NCBI RefSeq assembly: GCF_014191375.1
Contig: NZ_JACHWN010000001.1
Coordinates: forward strand, 1 to 64,000
Source: Mesorhizobium sp. RMAD-H1
Lineage (GTDB): Bacteria > Pseudomonadota > Alphaproteobacteria > Rhizobiales > Rhizobiaceae
Direction of reading: 5' to 3'
DNA length: 64,000 nucleotides
Shown: positions 55,754 through 64,000 of the stretch, in pieces
Numbering within the stretch: position 1 is the first letter of the stretch
Layout of the letters: each line of letters begins with the position of its first letter
Notes under the pieces: generated by a model
The model's input: the letters and a program-made list of their open reading frames with translations, nothing else
The model's database searches: none
What the model was told of the DNA's origin: nothing
Position numbers and translations under genes: made by a program

Positions 55754-55897
55754 TTAGTCCTGTTGAAAACGGTCCGCCAGCGCGCCGGAAAGCTGGCCGG
55801 TGCGGCTTTTCACGGCGATGTACTTGAACTGGCGATTGGCCGGGAACGGCATCCGGGACGCGTCGAAATGATTGGTGCTCGATGCCGTAGCCGACAT
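55754..55897 (-). CDS. 47-residue protein heading the pyrimidine operon
   Basis: A small gene running from ATG 55897 with AGGAGG about nine bases upstream and ending 28 bp before the amidohydrolase. The protein reads MSATASSTNHFDASR, then a basic-hydrophobic core FKYIAVKSRTGQLSGALADR. No signal peptide or membrane segment. I know no function. The strong ribosome-binding site, promoter-proximal position behind a RutR box and compact spacing argue that it is a real gene. Confidence 0.6.
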   Translation of the reverse strand: MSATASSTNHFDASRMPFPANRQFKYIAVKSRTGQLSGALADRFQQD

Positions 55898-55985
55898 GCG
55901 CCCTGCCTCCTGATTGCGGCATTTATCCGCTGTGTTTGTTATGTTCCCGTGACCGGCCGCTCGGGGGCGGCCCGCAATCAAAAAC

Positions 55986-56001
55986 TTGACTACTTGGTCA
56001 A
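55986..56001. promoter_or_regulatory. RutR box between rutR and the hyd operon
   Basis: TTGACTACTTGGTCAA, an almost perfect match to the known RutR operator TTGACCANNTGGTCAA (one mismatch). It lies 73 bp before the rutR start and 88 bp before the small gene that heads the leftward operon, so it can govern both. Confidence 0.85.
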
Positions 56002-56074
56002 AATGCAGGCTAGAAGAGCGGTGGGGTGCGGTCAAGCGCTTTCGAAAAGTGCTCCGCCGATTGGAAGGTGTCAG

Positions 56075-56728
56075 ATGGCGACAGCGCTGAAAGGCAAGGG
56101 CAGGGTGAAGTCCGAGGGGGCGACCCGTATCCAGGGCATCAACCGGCGCATCATTCTGGACGCCGCGCTGGAGGTCTTTTCGGCCTATGGCTTTCGTGGC
56201 TCGACCATAGACCAGATCGCCACGAAAGCGGGCATGTCGAAGCCCAACCTGCTCTATTATTTTCCGCGCAAGCAGAACATCTATGTGACCGTGCTCGAGG
56301 ACACGCTCGAGGAATGGCTCCGCCCGCTGGACGATATCGACCCGGATGGGGATCCGGTCGAGGAATTGCGCAAATACATCACGCTGAAGCTGAAGATGTC
56401 GGCCGAAAAACCGGAGGCTTCCCGGCTTTTCGCCAATGAAATCCTGCATGGCGCGCCGGCGATTTCGGATTTTCTGAAAGGCCATCTGAAAAAGCTCGTC
56501 GATGAGAAGGCCGCCGTCATCCGTCGCTGGGTGGATGAAAAGAAGCTGGCGCCCGTCGATCCCTATCATTTGATTTTCATGATCTGGGCGGCCACCCAGC
56601 ATTATGCGGATTTCGATGTGCAGGTCCGCGCCATCCTCGGCTCGCAGGTCAATCGCCCCGGCTTCCACGAGCAGACGGCGCAGGCGGTGATCGGCATCAT
56701 CCTCAACGGCATCAGGCCGCGCGGCTGA
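56075..56728 (+). CDS. rutR: RutR-like TetR-family pyrimidine regulator
   Basis: A 217-residue TetR regulator. DNA-binding residues 22-67 (IILDAALEVFSAYGFRGSTI, AGMSKPNLLYYFPRKQNIYV). C-terminal domain is strikingly RutR-like: LKMSAEKPEASRLFANEILH, LKKLVDEKAAVIRRWVDEKK, LIFMIWAATQHYADF, IILNGIRPRG. RutR binds uracil or thymine and releases DNA. Located between the two pyrimidine operons, both carrying RutR boxes. Convergent with preA (15-bp gap). The frame is open far upstream, but ATG 56075 fits the family start. Confidence 0.92.
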   Translation: MATALKGKGRVKSEGATRIQGINRRIILDAALEVFSAYGFRGSTIDQIATKAGMSKPNLLYYFPRKQNIYVTVLEDTLEEWLRPLDDIDPDGDPVEELRKYITLKLKMSAEKPEASRLFANEILHGAPAISDFLKGHLKKLVDEKAAVIRRWVDEKKLAPVDPYHLIFMIWAATQHYADFDVQVRAILGSQVNRPGFHEQTAQAVIGIILNGIRPRG

Positions 56729-56743
56729 GGGAGAAACCAAGCT

Positions 56744-58051
56744 CTACTCCGCCGCCAGCTTCGCCATCGGGTTGTTCGGGTGCGTCGTCCAGTTGGCGTA
56801 GTCCGGATGGATCGGCGCTTTTGTGCGAGGATCGACGCCGGCGATCTGCTCCATGGTGATGCAGCCGTCGACGGGACAGACATTGACGCACAGATTGCAG
56901 CCGACGCATTCCTCGTCGATCACCTCGAAATGCCTGGCGCCATTGACCGTCGCGGTGATCGCCTGGTGTGACGTGTCCTCGCAGGCGATGTGGCAGCGCC
57001 CGCATTTGATGCAGAGATCCTGGTCGATGCGCGCCTTGGTGACATAGTTCAGGTTGAGATATTGCCAATCCGTGACGTTGGGCACCGCCATGCCGCGGAA
57101 ATCCTCGATGGAGCGGAAGCCCTTGCGGTCCATCCAGTCCGAGAGGCCGTCGATCATCTCCTGCACGACCTTGAAGCCATAGGTCATCGCGGCGGTGCAG
57201 ACCTGCACATTGCCGCAGCCGAGCGCGATGAACTCGGCCGCGTCGCGCCAGGTGGTGACGCCGCCGATGCCCGAGATCGGCAGGCCGTAGGTTTCCCGGT
57301 CGCGGGCGATTTCCGCCACCATGTTGAGCGCGATCGGCTTAACCGCCGGGCCGCAATAGCCGCCATGCGAACCGCGCCCGTCGATGGAGGGGATGGGCGC
57401 GAAATCATCGAGATCGACCGAGACGATGGAGTTGATCGTGTTGATCAGCGAAACCGCATCCGTGCCGCCGGCCTTCGCGGCGCGCGCCGGCTTGCGGATG
57501 TCGGTGATGTTGGGCGTCAGCTTGGTGATGACGGGCATGCGCGTATATTGCTTGCACCAGCGCACCACCATCTCGATATATTCCGGCACCTGGCCGACGG
57601 CGGCGCCCATGCCGCGCTCGCTCATCCCGTGCGGACAGCCGAAATTGAGCTCGATCCCATCCGCCCCAGTCTCCTCGACCAGCGGCAGGATCGCCTTCCA
57701 CGCGCGCTCCTCGCAGGGCACCATGATGGAGGCGATCAGCGCGCGGTCCGGCCAGCGCATCTTCACCTCCTTCATCTCCCGTAAATTCACCTCCAGTGGT
57801 CGGTCGGTGATGAGCTCGATATTGTTGAGGCCCAGCAGCCGGCGGTCCGGCCCGTGGATCGCGCCATAGCGCGGCCCGTTGACATTGACGACCGGCGGGC
57901 CCTCTTCGCCCAGCGTCTTCCAGACGACGCCGCCCCACCCGGCCTTGAAGGCGCGCTCGACATTATAGGCCTTGTCGGTCGGCGGAGCGGAGGCGAGCCA
58001 GAACGGGTTGGGGGATTTGATGCCGAGGAAATTGCAGGAGAGATCAGCCAT
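56744..58051 (-). CDS. preA: NAD-dependent dihydropyrimidine dehydrogenase subunit PreA
   Basis: A 435-residue catalytic subunit that reduces uracil and thymine. FMN barrel residues 1-310 (DLSCNFLGIKSPNPFWLASA, GIELNFGCPHGMSERGMGAA with the active-site segment), then two 4Fe-4S clusters near the C terminus: CIKCGRCHIACED and CVGCNLCVNVCPV. Preceded by GGAAGG and 20 bp after preT, its partner. Confidence 0.95.
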   Translation of the reverse strand: MADLSCNFLGIKSPNPFWLASAPPTDKAYNVERAFKAGWGGVVWKTLGEEGPPVVNVNGPRYGAIHGPDRRLLGLNNIELITDRPLEVNLREMKEVKMRWPDRALIASIMVPCEERAWKAILPLVEETGADGIELNFGCPHGMSERGMGAAVGQVPEYIEMVVRWCKQYTRMPVITKLTPNITDIRKPARAAKAGGTDAVSLINTINSIVSVDLDDFAPIPSIDGRGSHGGYCGPAVKPIALNMVAEIARDRETYGLPISGIGGVTTWRDAAEFIALGCGNVQVCTAAMTYGFKVVQEMIDGLSDWMDRKGFRSIEDFRGMAVPNVTDWQYLNLNYVTKARIDQDLCIKCGRCHIACEDTSHQAITATVNGARHFEVIDEECVGCNLCVNVCPVDGCITMEQIAGVDPRTKAPIHPDYANWTTHPNNPMAKLAAE

Positions 58052-58071
58052 GTTGTGGTCCTTCCCCGTTT

Positions 58072-59562
58072 CTAGCGCGCCGCCGGACGAGCCGGGCTGT
58101 CCGGCTGAGGCACATGTTCGGTGGGGGCGGTGACGCCCCCGGCAAGCACCGCTTCGGCAAAGCCGTCGATCTGATCGGGAATCCGCATCAGGGCGCGATG
58201 AATGGATTCCGCCGCTAGCTTGCCGTCCTGGACGGACGCGACGGTCAGATCCTGCCCGCCCGCCACGCAGTCGCCGCCTGCCCAGATGCCGTCAACGGAA
58301 GTGCGGCGCTCCGCGTCGACGCTGATGCGGCCCTTCGCCAGCCCGATGCCGGAACCGGCGAGGGGATGGGCGTCGAAGCTCTGGCCGATCGCCTTGAACA
58401 CCTGGTCGGCGGGGAGCGTCAGCGTCTCGCCCGTGCCGGTGAGCTTGCCGTTCGGCTGGGCCGTATATTCGAGTTCGATGCCGCAGATGACGCCCGCTTC
58501 ATTGCGCTTCAGCGCTTTCGGCTGCAGCCAGTGGCGGATGACGACGCCATGGGTCTGCGCCAGTTCCTGTTCATAGGCGCTGGCATTCATGCTTTCGCGC
58601 CCGCGCCGGTAGGCGATGGTAACGTTTTCCGCGCCAAGCAGCTTGATCTGGATGGCGATGTCGATCGCTGTCATGCCGCCGCCGATCACCACCACGTCAC
58701 GCCCGACGGGGAGGGCGGAAAGATCGTCGCTCTGGCGCAGCGCGGCGATATAGCCGACGGCGTCGTTGCAGCCGTCCGCATCCTCGCCTTCGAGGCCGAG
58801 ATCGTTGACATCGGGCAGGCCCATGCCGAGGAACACCGCGTCATAGCCGGCCTTCAGCGCCTCGATGCTGATGTCGCGGCCGAGCGCCTTGCCGTATTCG
58901 ATGGCAATGCCGCCGATTTGCAGGATGAACTCCAGTTCTCTCTGGGCGAAATCGTCGACGGTCTTGTAGGCGGCGATGCCATATTCATTGAGACCGCCGC
59001 CTTTCGGCCGTGCCTCGAAGATCGTCACCTCGTGACCGTATTTCGCAAGGCGATGCGCTGCCGACAGCCCGGCAGGGCCGGCGCCGACCACGGCGACATG
59101 CTTGCCCGTGGGTGCCGCGCGGGTGAAGGGGTGGCGACCTTCCGCCATCAGATGGTCGGTCGCATAGCGCTGCAGGAGCCCGATCTTCACCGGCCTGCCT
59201 TCCGCGACCTCGCGAACACAGGCCTGCTCGCACAGCGTCTCGGTCGGGCAGACGCGGGCGCACATGCCCCCCAGGATGTTTTCGGCAAGGATGGTCTTGG
59301 CCGAACCGGTCGGATTGTCGGCGGCGATCTGGCGGATGAAGAGGGGGATATCGATGCCCGTCGGGCAGGCATTCATGCACGGCGCGTCATAGCAGAAATA
59401 GCAGCGATCCGCCTCGACGAAGGCTTCGTGCCGTGTCAGCGGCGGGTGCAGATCGTCAAAGACATGGTCATAGGCCGCAGCGTCGAGCCTGCCAGTCTTT
59501 ATGTCAGGGGTTTCCGCTTGAAAAACGGCCGATTGAACTGATCCAGGTCCTGCTGATCCCAT
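58072..59562 (-). CDS. preT: NAD(P)-dependent dihydropyrimidine dehydrogenase subunit PreT
   Basis: A 496-residue electron-input subunit related to the small glutamate synthase chain. N-terminal iron-sulfur cysteines CYFCYDAPCMNACPTG and CARVCPTETLCEQAC, FAD motif VVGAGPAGLSAAHRL near residue 160, NAD motif VVIGGGMTAIDIAIQ near residue 297. Transfers electrons from NAD(P)H to PreA. A RutR-like box lies 129 bp upstream. First gene of the preTA operon. Confidence 0.95.
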   Translation of the reverse strand: MGSAGPGSVQSAVFQAETPDIKTGRLDAAAYDHVFDDLHPPLTRHEAFVEADRCYFCYDAPCMNACPTGIDIPLFIRQIAADNPTGSAKTILAENILGGMCARVCPTETLCEQACVREVAEGRPVKIGLLQRYATDHLMAEGRHPFTRAAPTGKHVAVVGAGPAGLSAAHRLAKYGHEVTIFEARPKGGGLNEYGIAAYKTVDDFAQRELEFILQIGGIAIEYGKALGRDISIEALKAGYDAVFLGMGLPDVNDLGLEGEDADGCNDAVGYIAALRQSDDLSALPVGRDVVVIGGGMTAIDIAIQIKLLGAENVTIAYRRGRESMNASAYEQELAQTHGVVIRHWLQPKALKRNEAGVICGIELEYTAQPNGKLTGTGETLTLPADQVFKAIGQSFDAHPLAGSGIGLAKGRISVDAERRTSVDGIWAGGDCVAGGQDLTVASVQDGKLAAESIHRALMRIPDQIDGFAEAVLAGGVTAPTEHVPQPDSPARPAAR

Positions 59563-59690
59563 GAGATCGCATCTCCCAATTGTTTGAGCCGCGCTGTTCG
59601 CTTGAAGCGCAGGGCTCTGGTTCCCCGGTGGCGTTTCTTTCGCCTTATCCGTATGGGCAGGATGACATATTTTCTCAAAAGGTCAAATTT

Positions 59691-59706
59691 TTTATCAACT
59701 GGTCAA
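59691..59706. promoter_or_regulatory. RutR-like box upstream of preT
   Basis: On the minus strand TTGACCAGTTGATAAA matches the RutR consensus TTGACCANNTGGTCAA in 12 of 14 defined positions. It sits between the coxG-like stop and the preT start on the strand of both. Another AGGTCAAA half-site lies at 59680. Confidence 0.7.
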
Positions 59707-59727
59707 TAATGCTGCTGGAAGCGGTCC

Positions 59728-60198
59728 TTATTCCAACATTCCTCCGTTGCTCGCCGCCTTGCCGATGTTGGAGAAGAACCGGTCCGCAAGCTTGCGCGAG
59801 CTGGAGCTGATGAGCCTCGTGCCGAGCTGGGCGATCTTGCCGCCGGCATCGCCTCTGATCACGTAGGAGAGCACCGTCTCGCCGCCATCCTCGGTCAGGA
59901 TCACGTCGGCGCTGCCATGGACGAAGCCTGCGATGCTGCCCTTGCCCGCACCCGAGATGGTGTAGGAGGCGGGCGGGTTGAGATTGGAAAGCTCCAGCGT
60001 CCCATGGAACCTGATCTTGATCGGGCCGAACCGCATGCCTAGCGCCGCGTCGATTTCGGTGAGAGAGCGCCTTTCCAGCGATTCGCATCCCGGTATGCAG
60101 GCTTTCAGCGTCTCCAGATCGTTCAGGGCCCGCCACACCGCTTCGCGCGGCGCGGCGATCCGCTCTTCTCCGGTCAGGTCCATGCTTGGTTCGGTCAT
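59728..60198 (-). CDS. CoxG-like SRPBCC protein
   Basis: A 156-residue START-like fold protein of the CO dehydrogenase subunit G family: MDLTGEERIAAPREAVWRAL, LKACIPGCESLERRS, and RLISSSSRKLADRFFSNIG at the end. CoxG proteins help recruit molybdenum hydroxylases to the membrane, but no CO dehydrogenase or other molybdenum enzyme gene is in the window. It reads toward preT, though the RutR box between suggests separate control. Start chosen at 60198; ATG 60183 is also possible. Confidence 0.8.
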   Translation of the reverse strand: MTEPSMDLTGEERIAAPREAVWRALNDLETLKACIPGCESLERRSLTEIDAALGMRFGPIKIRFHGTLELSNLNPPASYTISGAGKGSIAGFVHGSADVILTEDGGETVLSYVIRGDAGGKIAQLGTRLISSSSRKLADRFFSNIGKAASNGGMLE

Positions 60199-60290
60199 GG
60201 CGGGTAATGTAGAATTTCCGGCCGGATTTTGCCATGTATCTGCCCGGCGGCCTTCCTGGCGCGTCCAAATGGCGCGCGTCGATCCAAAAG

Positions 60291-60303
60291 TCATTTAGTA
60301 ATA
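60291..60303. promoter_or_regulatory. Weak candidate GntR operator upstream of the dehydratase gene
   Basis: TCATTT-A-GTAATA is a degraded version of the TCATAC-N-GTATGA motif seen near ytfQ and gguC, 82 bp before the dehydratase ATG. With flanking bases it resembles the ytfQ site best (shared AGTAATA). Low certainty by itself. Confidence 0.25.
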
Positions 60304-60385
60304 CTTGTTGCCGAGCGGCACTGTTTGCCCTATCCATGGCGGCAAAGGCGAGGCCGGGAAAACGGCTGGTGAGGAAAGCAAAATC

Positions 60386-62185
60386 ATGAGCGAAAAGAAG
60401 ATCAGAACACTCCGTTCTCAGGAATGGTTCGACAATCCCGACAATCCGGATATGACCGCGCTTTATCTCGAGCGCTATCTGAATTACGGATTGACGAGCC
60501 GTGAGTTGCGCTCGGGCAAGCCGATCATCGGCATCGCCCAGACCGGTTCCGATCTCTCGCCCTGCAACCGTCATCATATCGAGCTGGCCAAGCGTGTTCG
60601 CGACGGCATCGCGGCGGCCGGTGGCGTGGCGCTGGAATTCCCGGTCCATCCGATCCAGGAAACGGGCAAGCGCCCGACCGCCTCGCTCGACCGCAACCTT
60701 GCCTATCTCGGCCTCGTTGAGGTGCTCTACGGCTATCCGCTCGACGGCGTGGTGCTGACCATCGGCTGCGACAAGACGACCCCCGCAATGCTGATGGGCG
60801 CGGCCACCGTCAACATCCCGGCCATCGCCCTTTCCGTCGGCCCGATGCTCAATGGCTGGCATCGCGGCGAGCGCACCGGCTCCGGCACCATCGTCTGGAA
60901 ATCGCGCGAGCGCCTTGCCGCCGGTGAGATCGATTACGAGCAATTCATCGATATCGTCGCCTCGTCCGCCCCGTCCGTCGGCTATTGCAACACGATGGGC
61001 ACGGCCACAACCATGAATTCGCTTGCCGAGGCGCTCGGCATGGAGCTCCCGGGCGGCGCGGCCATCCCCGCGCCCTATCGCGAGCGCGGCCAGATCGCCT
61101 ATGAGACCGGCATCCGCATCGTCGAGATGGTGCGCGAGAACCTGCGTCCCTCCGATATCATGACACGCGAGGCTTTCGAGAACGCCATCGTCGTCAACTC
61201 GGCCATCGGCGGCTCGACCAACGCGCCGATCCACCTGAACGCCATCGCCCGCCATCTCGGCGTCAAGCTCGACAATGACGATTGGCAGACCCTCGGTCAC
61301 GAGATACCGCTTCTCGTCAATCTTCAGCCGGCCGGCGAATATCTGGGTGAGGACTATCACCATGCCGGCGGCGTGCCGGCGGTCGTCAACGAGCTGATGA
61401 AGGCCGGCAAGCTGCCGCATCCCGACGCGCTCACCGTCAACGGCAAGACCATCGGCGAGAATTGCCGGGGCGCGGAAAACCTCAACCCGGACGTCATCCG
61501 CCCGTTCTCCGAGCCGCTGAAGGAGAAGGCCGGCTTCATCAACCTGAAGGGCAATCTCTTCGACAGCGCCATCATGAAGACCAGCGTCATCTCGCCGGAA
61601 TTCCGCGACCGCTATTTGTCGAACCCGAACGATCCGGATGCTTTCGAAGGCACCGCGCAGGTGTTCGACGGGCCGGAGGACTACCACGCCCGTGTCGACG
61701 ATCCGGCGCTCGGCATCGACGAGCACACGATCCTGATCATGCGCGGCACCGGCCCGATCGGCTATCCCGGCGCGGCGGAGGTGGTCAACATGCGTCCGCC
61801 GGCCGATCTCATCAAGAAAGGCGTCCACGCCCTGCCATGCGTCGGCGACGGCCGCCAGTCCGGCACCTCCGGTTCGCCCTCGATCCTCAACGCTTCGCCC
61901 GAGGCCGCCGCCATGGGCGGGCTCGCGCTGGTGAAGACGGGCGACCGCATCCGCATCGACCTGAAAAAGGGCACGGCCAATATCCTCATCTCTGACGAGG
62001 AACTGGCGAAGCGCCGCGCTGATCTGATGGCCGCAGGCGGCTACAAGTACCCGGCGCACCAGACGCCGTGGCAGGAGATCCAGCGCGGCATGGTCGACCA
62101 GCTTTCCGAAGGCATGGTGCTGAAGCCGGCGGTCAAATACCAGCGCATCGCCCAGACGATGGGCCTGCCGCGCGACAATCACTGA
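60386..62185 (+). CDS. IlvD/Edd-family sugar-acid dehydratase (L-arabinonate dehydratase-like)
   Basis: A 599-residue iron-sulfur dehydratase. Cluster cysteines lie in [18 protein letters not shown] and VGYCNTMGT, and the C-terminal swapping domain includes [18 protein letters not shown]. The N terminus ([20 protein letters not shown]) and overall pattern match sugar-acid dehydratases such as the rhizobial L-arabinonate enzyme, not IlvD itself. It forms 2-keto-3-deoxy acids from aldonates, possibly feeding GguC. GAGGAAAG precedes ATG 60386. A strong terminator follows. Confidence 0.88.
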   Translation: MSEKKIRTLRSQEWFDNPDNPDMTALYLERYLNYGLTSRELRSGKPIIGIAQTGSDLSPCNRHHIELAKRVRDGIAAAGGVALEFPVHPIQETGKRPTASLDRNLAYLGLVEVLYGYPLDGVVLTIGCDKTTPAMLMGAATVNIPAIALSVGPMLNGWHRGERTGSGTIVWKSRERLAAGEIDYEQFIDIVASSAPSVGYCNTMGTATTMNSLAEALGMELPGGAAIPAPYRERGQIAYETGIRIVEMVRENLRPSDIMTREAFENAIVVNSAIGGSTNAPIHLNAIARHLGVKLDNDDWQTLGHEIPLLVNLQPAGEYLGEDYHHAGGVPAVVNELMKAGKLPHPDALTVNGKTIGENCRGAENLNPDVIRPFSEPLKEKAGFINLKGNLFDSAIMKTSVISPEFRDRYLSNPNDPDAFEGTAQVFDGPEDYHARVDDPALGIDEHTILIMRGTGPIGYPGAAEVVNMRPPADLIKKGVHALPCVGDGRQSGTSGSPSILNASPEAAAMGGLALVKTGDRIRIDLKKGTANILISDEELAKRRADLMAAGGYKYPAHQTPWQEIQRGMVDQLSEGMVLKPAVKYQRIAQTMGLPRDNH

Positions 62186-62211
62186 CCGCGGATTTGTTTA
62201 TGATCATGAAA

Positions 62212-62241
62212 GCCGGGGCGGGGAGATTTCCTCGCCCCGGC
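62212..62241 (+). terminator. Rho-independent-like terminator after the dehydratase gene
   Basis: GCCGGGGCG pairs perfectly with CGCCCCGGC, with partial extension through GGGA/TCCT, 26 bp after the stop codon, followed by CTTACACTTTTC. The T-content is modest but the stem is very stable. Confidence 0.7.
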
Positions 62242-62295
62242 CTTACACTTTTCGTCTTCCCGCTCTAGTCTTCCGCAACCTTTCGATTCGGGAGT

Positions 62296-63960
62296 ATGTG
62301 CGTCATGAGCAGGAACGAGACTGAAGTCGCTGGAGCCGTAGCCGCATTGAAGAGCCATTGGCAGAGCGGCGCGCCGAAGGACATGCGCGCTGTCTTCGCC
62401 TCCGATCCGGAGCGCTTCTCGCGCTATTCCCTCGAACTGGATGACCTGCTGCTCGACTGGTCGAAATGCCTCGTCAATGACGAGACGATGCGGCTTCTGA
62501 AGGATCTGGCGCGGGCCGCCGATGTGGAAGGCCGCCGCGCCGCAATGTTCTCTGGCGAGCCGATCAACAATTCGGAAGGCCGCGCCGTCCTGCATGTCGC
62601 GCTGCGCGATACGACATCGAAGGAAATTCTTGTCGACGGCGAGAATGTCCTGCCCGGTGTCAAGGAAGTGCTGGGCCGCATGGCCGCCTTCGCCGACGGC
62701 ATCCGTGACGGCTCGATAAACGGCTCAACCGGCAAGAGGATCACCGATATCGTCAATATCGGCATCGGCGGTTCGGATCTCGGCCCTGTCATGGCGACGC
62801 TGGCGCTTTCGCCCTATCATGACGGCCCGCGTGCTCATTTCGTCTCCAATATCGACGGCGCCCATATCGCCGATACGCTGGCGCCCCTCGATCCGGCGAC
62901 GACGCTGATCATCATAGCCTCCAAGACCTTCACCACCATCGAGACCATGACCAACGCGCAGACGGCGCGCAAATGGGTGGCCGAGGCGCTGGGCGAGGCG
63001 GCGGTGGGGGCGCATTTCGCCGCCGTTTCCACCGCGCTTCCCAAGGTCGCCGCCTTCGGCATCGCGCCGGACCGGGTGTTCGGCTTCTGGGATTGGGTGG
63101 GCGGGCGCTATTCCATCTGGTCGGCCATCGGCCTGCCGCTGATGATCGCCATCGGCCCGGAGAATTTCCGCCGCTTCCTTGCGGGGGCCCATGCGATGGA
63201 TGTCCATTTCCGCGATGCGCCGCTCGAGAAGAACCTCCCCATGATGCTCGGCCTCGTCGGCTATTGGCATCGCGCCATCTGCGGCTATGGCAGCCGTGCC
63301 GTCATTCCCTACGATCAGCGCCTCGCCCGGCTGCCGGCCTATCTCCAGCAGCTCGACATGGAATCGAACGGCAAGAGCGTCGCCCTCGACGGCAGGCCGG
63401 TATCGGGCCCGACGGGCCCGGTCGTATGGGGCGAGCCGGGCACCAACGGCCAGCATGCCTTCTTCCAGCTGCTGCATCAGGGAACCGATGTCATTCCGGT
63501 GGAATTCATCGTCGCGGTGAAAGGCCACGAGCCGCATCTGGTCCATCAGCATGAGATGCTGCTGGCCAATTGCCTGGCGCAGTCGGAAGCGCTGATGAAG
63601 GGCCGCACGCTGGCCGAGGCAAAGGCACAGCTCGCCGCCAAGGGGATGGATGAGGCCGAGGTCGAACGGATCGCTCCGCACCGCGTCTTCTCCGGCAACC
63701 GTCCATCGCTCACCATCATCCACGATCTGCTCGATCCCTATGTGCTCGGCCGGCTGGTCGCGCTTTACGAGCATCGCGTCTTCGTCGAGGCGCAATTGTT
63801 CGGCATCAACGCTTTCGATCAATGGGGCGTGGAACTCGGCAAGGAACTCGCAACGGAGCTTTTGCCGGTCGTCTCGGGCGAGAAAAGCGCCGAGGGCCGC
63901 GACGCCTCCACGCAAGGGCTTGTCGCCCATCTGCGGGAACGCAGCCGGACGATGGACTAG
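62296..63960 (+). CDS. pgi: Glucose-6-phosphate isomerase
   Basis: Interconverts glucose 6-phosphate and fructose 6-phosphate (554 residues). Family signatures: [39 protein letters not shown], the PGI signature [20 protein letters not shown], and C-terminal [11 protein letters not shown]. Catalytic Glu is in MESNGKS region and His in [19 protein letters not shown] 62296 or ATG 62305 (MSRNETEV) could be the start. Independent transcription unit after a terminator. Confidence 0.96.
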   Translation: MCVMSRNETEVAGAVAALKSHWQSGAPKDMRAVFASDPERFSRYSLELDDLLLDWSKCLVNDETMRLLKDLARAADVEGRRAAMFSGEPINNSEGRAVLHVALRDTTSKEILVDGENVLPGVKEVLGRMAAFADGIRDGSINGSTGKRITDIVNIGIGGSDLGPVMATLALSPYHDGPRAHFVSNIDGAHIADTLAPLDPATTLIIIASKTFTTIETMTNAQTARKWVAEALGEAAVGAHFAAVSTALPKVAAFGIAPDRVFGFWDWVGGRYSIWSAIGLPLMIAIGPENFRRFLAGAHAMDVHFRDAPLEKNLPMMLGLVGYWHRAICGYGSRAVIPYDQRLARLPAYLQQLDMESNGKSVALDGRPVSGPTGPVVWGEPGTNGQHAFFQLLHQGTDVIPVEFIVAVKGHEPHLVHQHEMLLANCLAQSEALMKGRTLAEAKAQLAAKGMDEAEVERIAPHRVFSGNRPSLTIIHDLLDPYVLGRLVALYEHRVFVEAQLFGINAFDQWGVELGKELATELLPVVSGEKSAEGRDASTQGLVAHLRERSRTMD

Positions 63961-64000
63961 AGATGGAATAGAGTTGCGGCGCCAGCTGAAAACCGACGTG

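Noticed and set aside
59675-62182. Long minus-strand frame of 835 codons opposite the dehydratase gene
   Set aside because: It is antisense to a well-conserved IlvD/Edd gene, has Arg/Asp/Gly-rich composition typical of mirror frames in GC-rich DNA and shows no recognisable motifs; only its end coincides with the CoxG-like region in another frame.

Overview
The window looks like a high-GC alphaproteobacterial (order Rhizobiales) chromosome carrying an integrated conjugative element. Evidence for the lineage is the mix of genes (RutR/PreT/PreA reductive pyrimidine catabolism, YtfQRT/YjfF-type sugar ABC operon, GguC-like protein, BepFG-like RND pump), the TPP-riboswitch-led thiC, and two palindromic intergenic repeats of the kind common in rhizobia. 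I cannot name the species; a Rhizobiaceae- or Brucellaceae-like organism fits best.

Left part, 1 to about 27,560: the right-hand portion of an integrative conjugative element (ICE). It holds traG and a CopG-type gene, a complete RP4-like mating-pair operon (trbB-C-D-E-J-K-L-F-G-I plus a DUF2274 gene), and an integration module (small unknown gene, TumE toxin-like, TumA antitoxin-like, large serine recombinase). The last codons of the recombinase are read from inside a tRNA-Arg(ACG) gene on the opposite strand, so the right attachment site lies there; the left end and relaxase are outside the window. Between copG and trbB sits about 9.7 kb of cargo: Rrf2 regulator, relic of a flavoprotein, methyltransferase, LysR, SDR oxidoreductase, a gutted amidohydrolase fused to an Atu4866 domain, a SnoaL-like protein, a patatin-like lipoprotein, and a MarR-controlled pair of FAD monooxygenase and MFS exporter. 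A near-identical 22-bp sequence precedes both traG and trbB and may co-regulate the two transfer modules. A small inverted-repeat-bounded cassette and a hairpin that would mask a ribosome-binding site lie between the trb operon and the integration module.

Right part, 27,610 to the end: ordinary chromosome, mostly catabolic. It contains an orphan histidine kinase; pseudouridine kinase and glycosidase (psuK-psuG); an NmrA-like reductase and AraC regulator; a VOC protein; aldose 1-epimerase divergent from a ytfQ-ytfR-ytfT-yjfF operon ending in a GntR regulator; a GguC-like hydrolase-fold protein; an RND efflux pair; and thiC behind a TPP riboswitch.

From 49 to 60 kb is a pyrimidine-scavenging locus. 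One leftward set encodes a 47-residue protein, N-carbamoyl-beta-alanine amidohydrolase-like enzyme, dihydropyrimidinase and an NMT1/THI5-like ABC transporter. A second leftward set encodes PreT-PreA dihydropyrimidine dehydrogenase. Between them lies rutR, and RutR-like palindromes precede both sets, so uptake, reduction, ring opening and decarbamoylation are probably one regulon. The window closes with a CoxG-like protein, an IlvD/Edd sugar-acid dehydratase and glucose-6-phosphate isomerase. A 13-bp motif of the form TCATAC-N-GTATGA near ytfQ/galM, gguC and the dehydratase suggests a sugar regulon run by the GntR protein.
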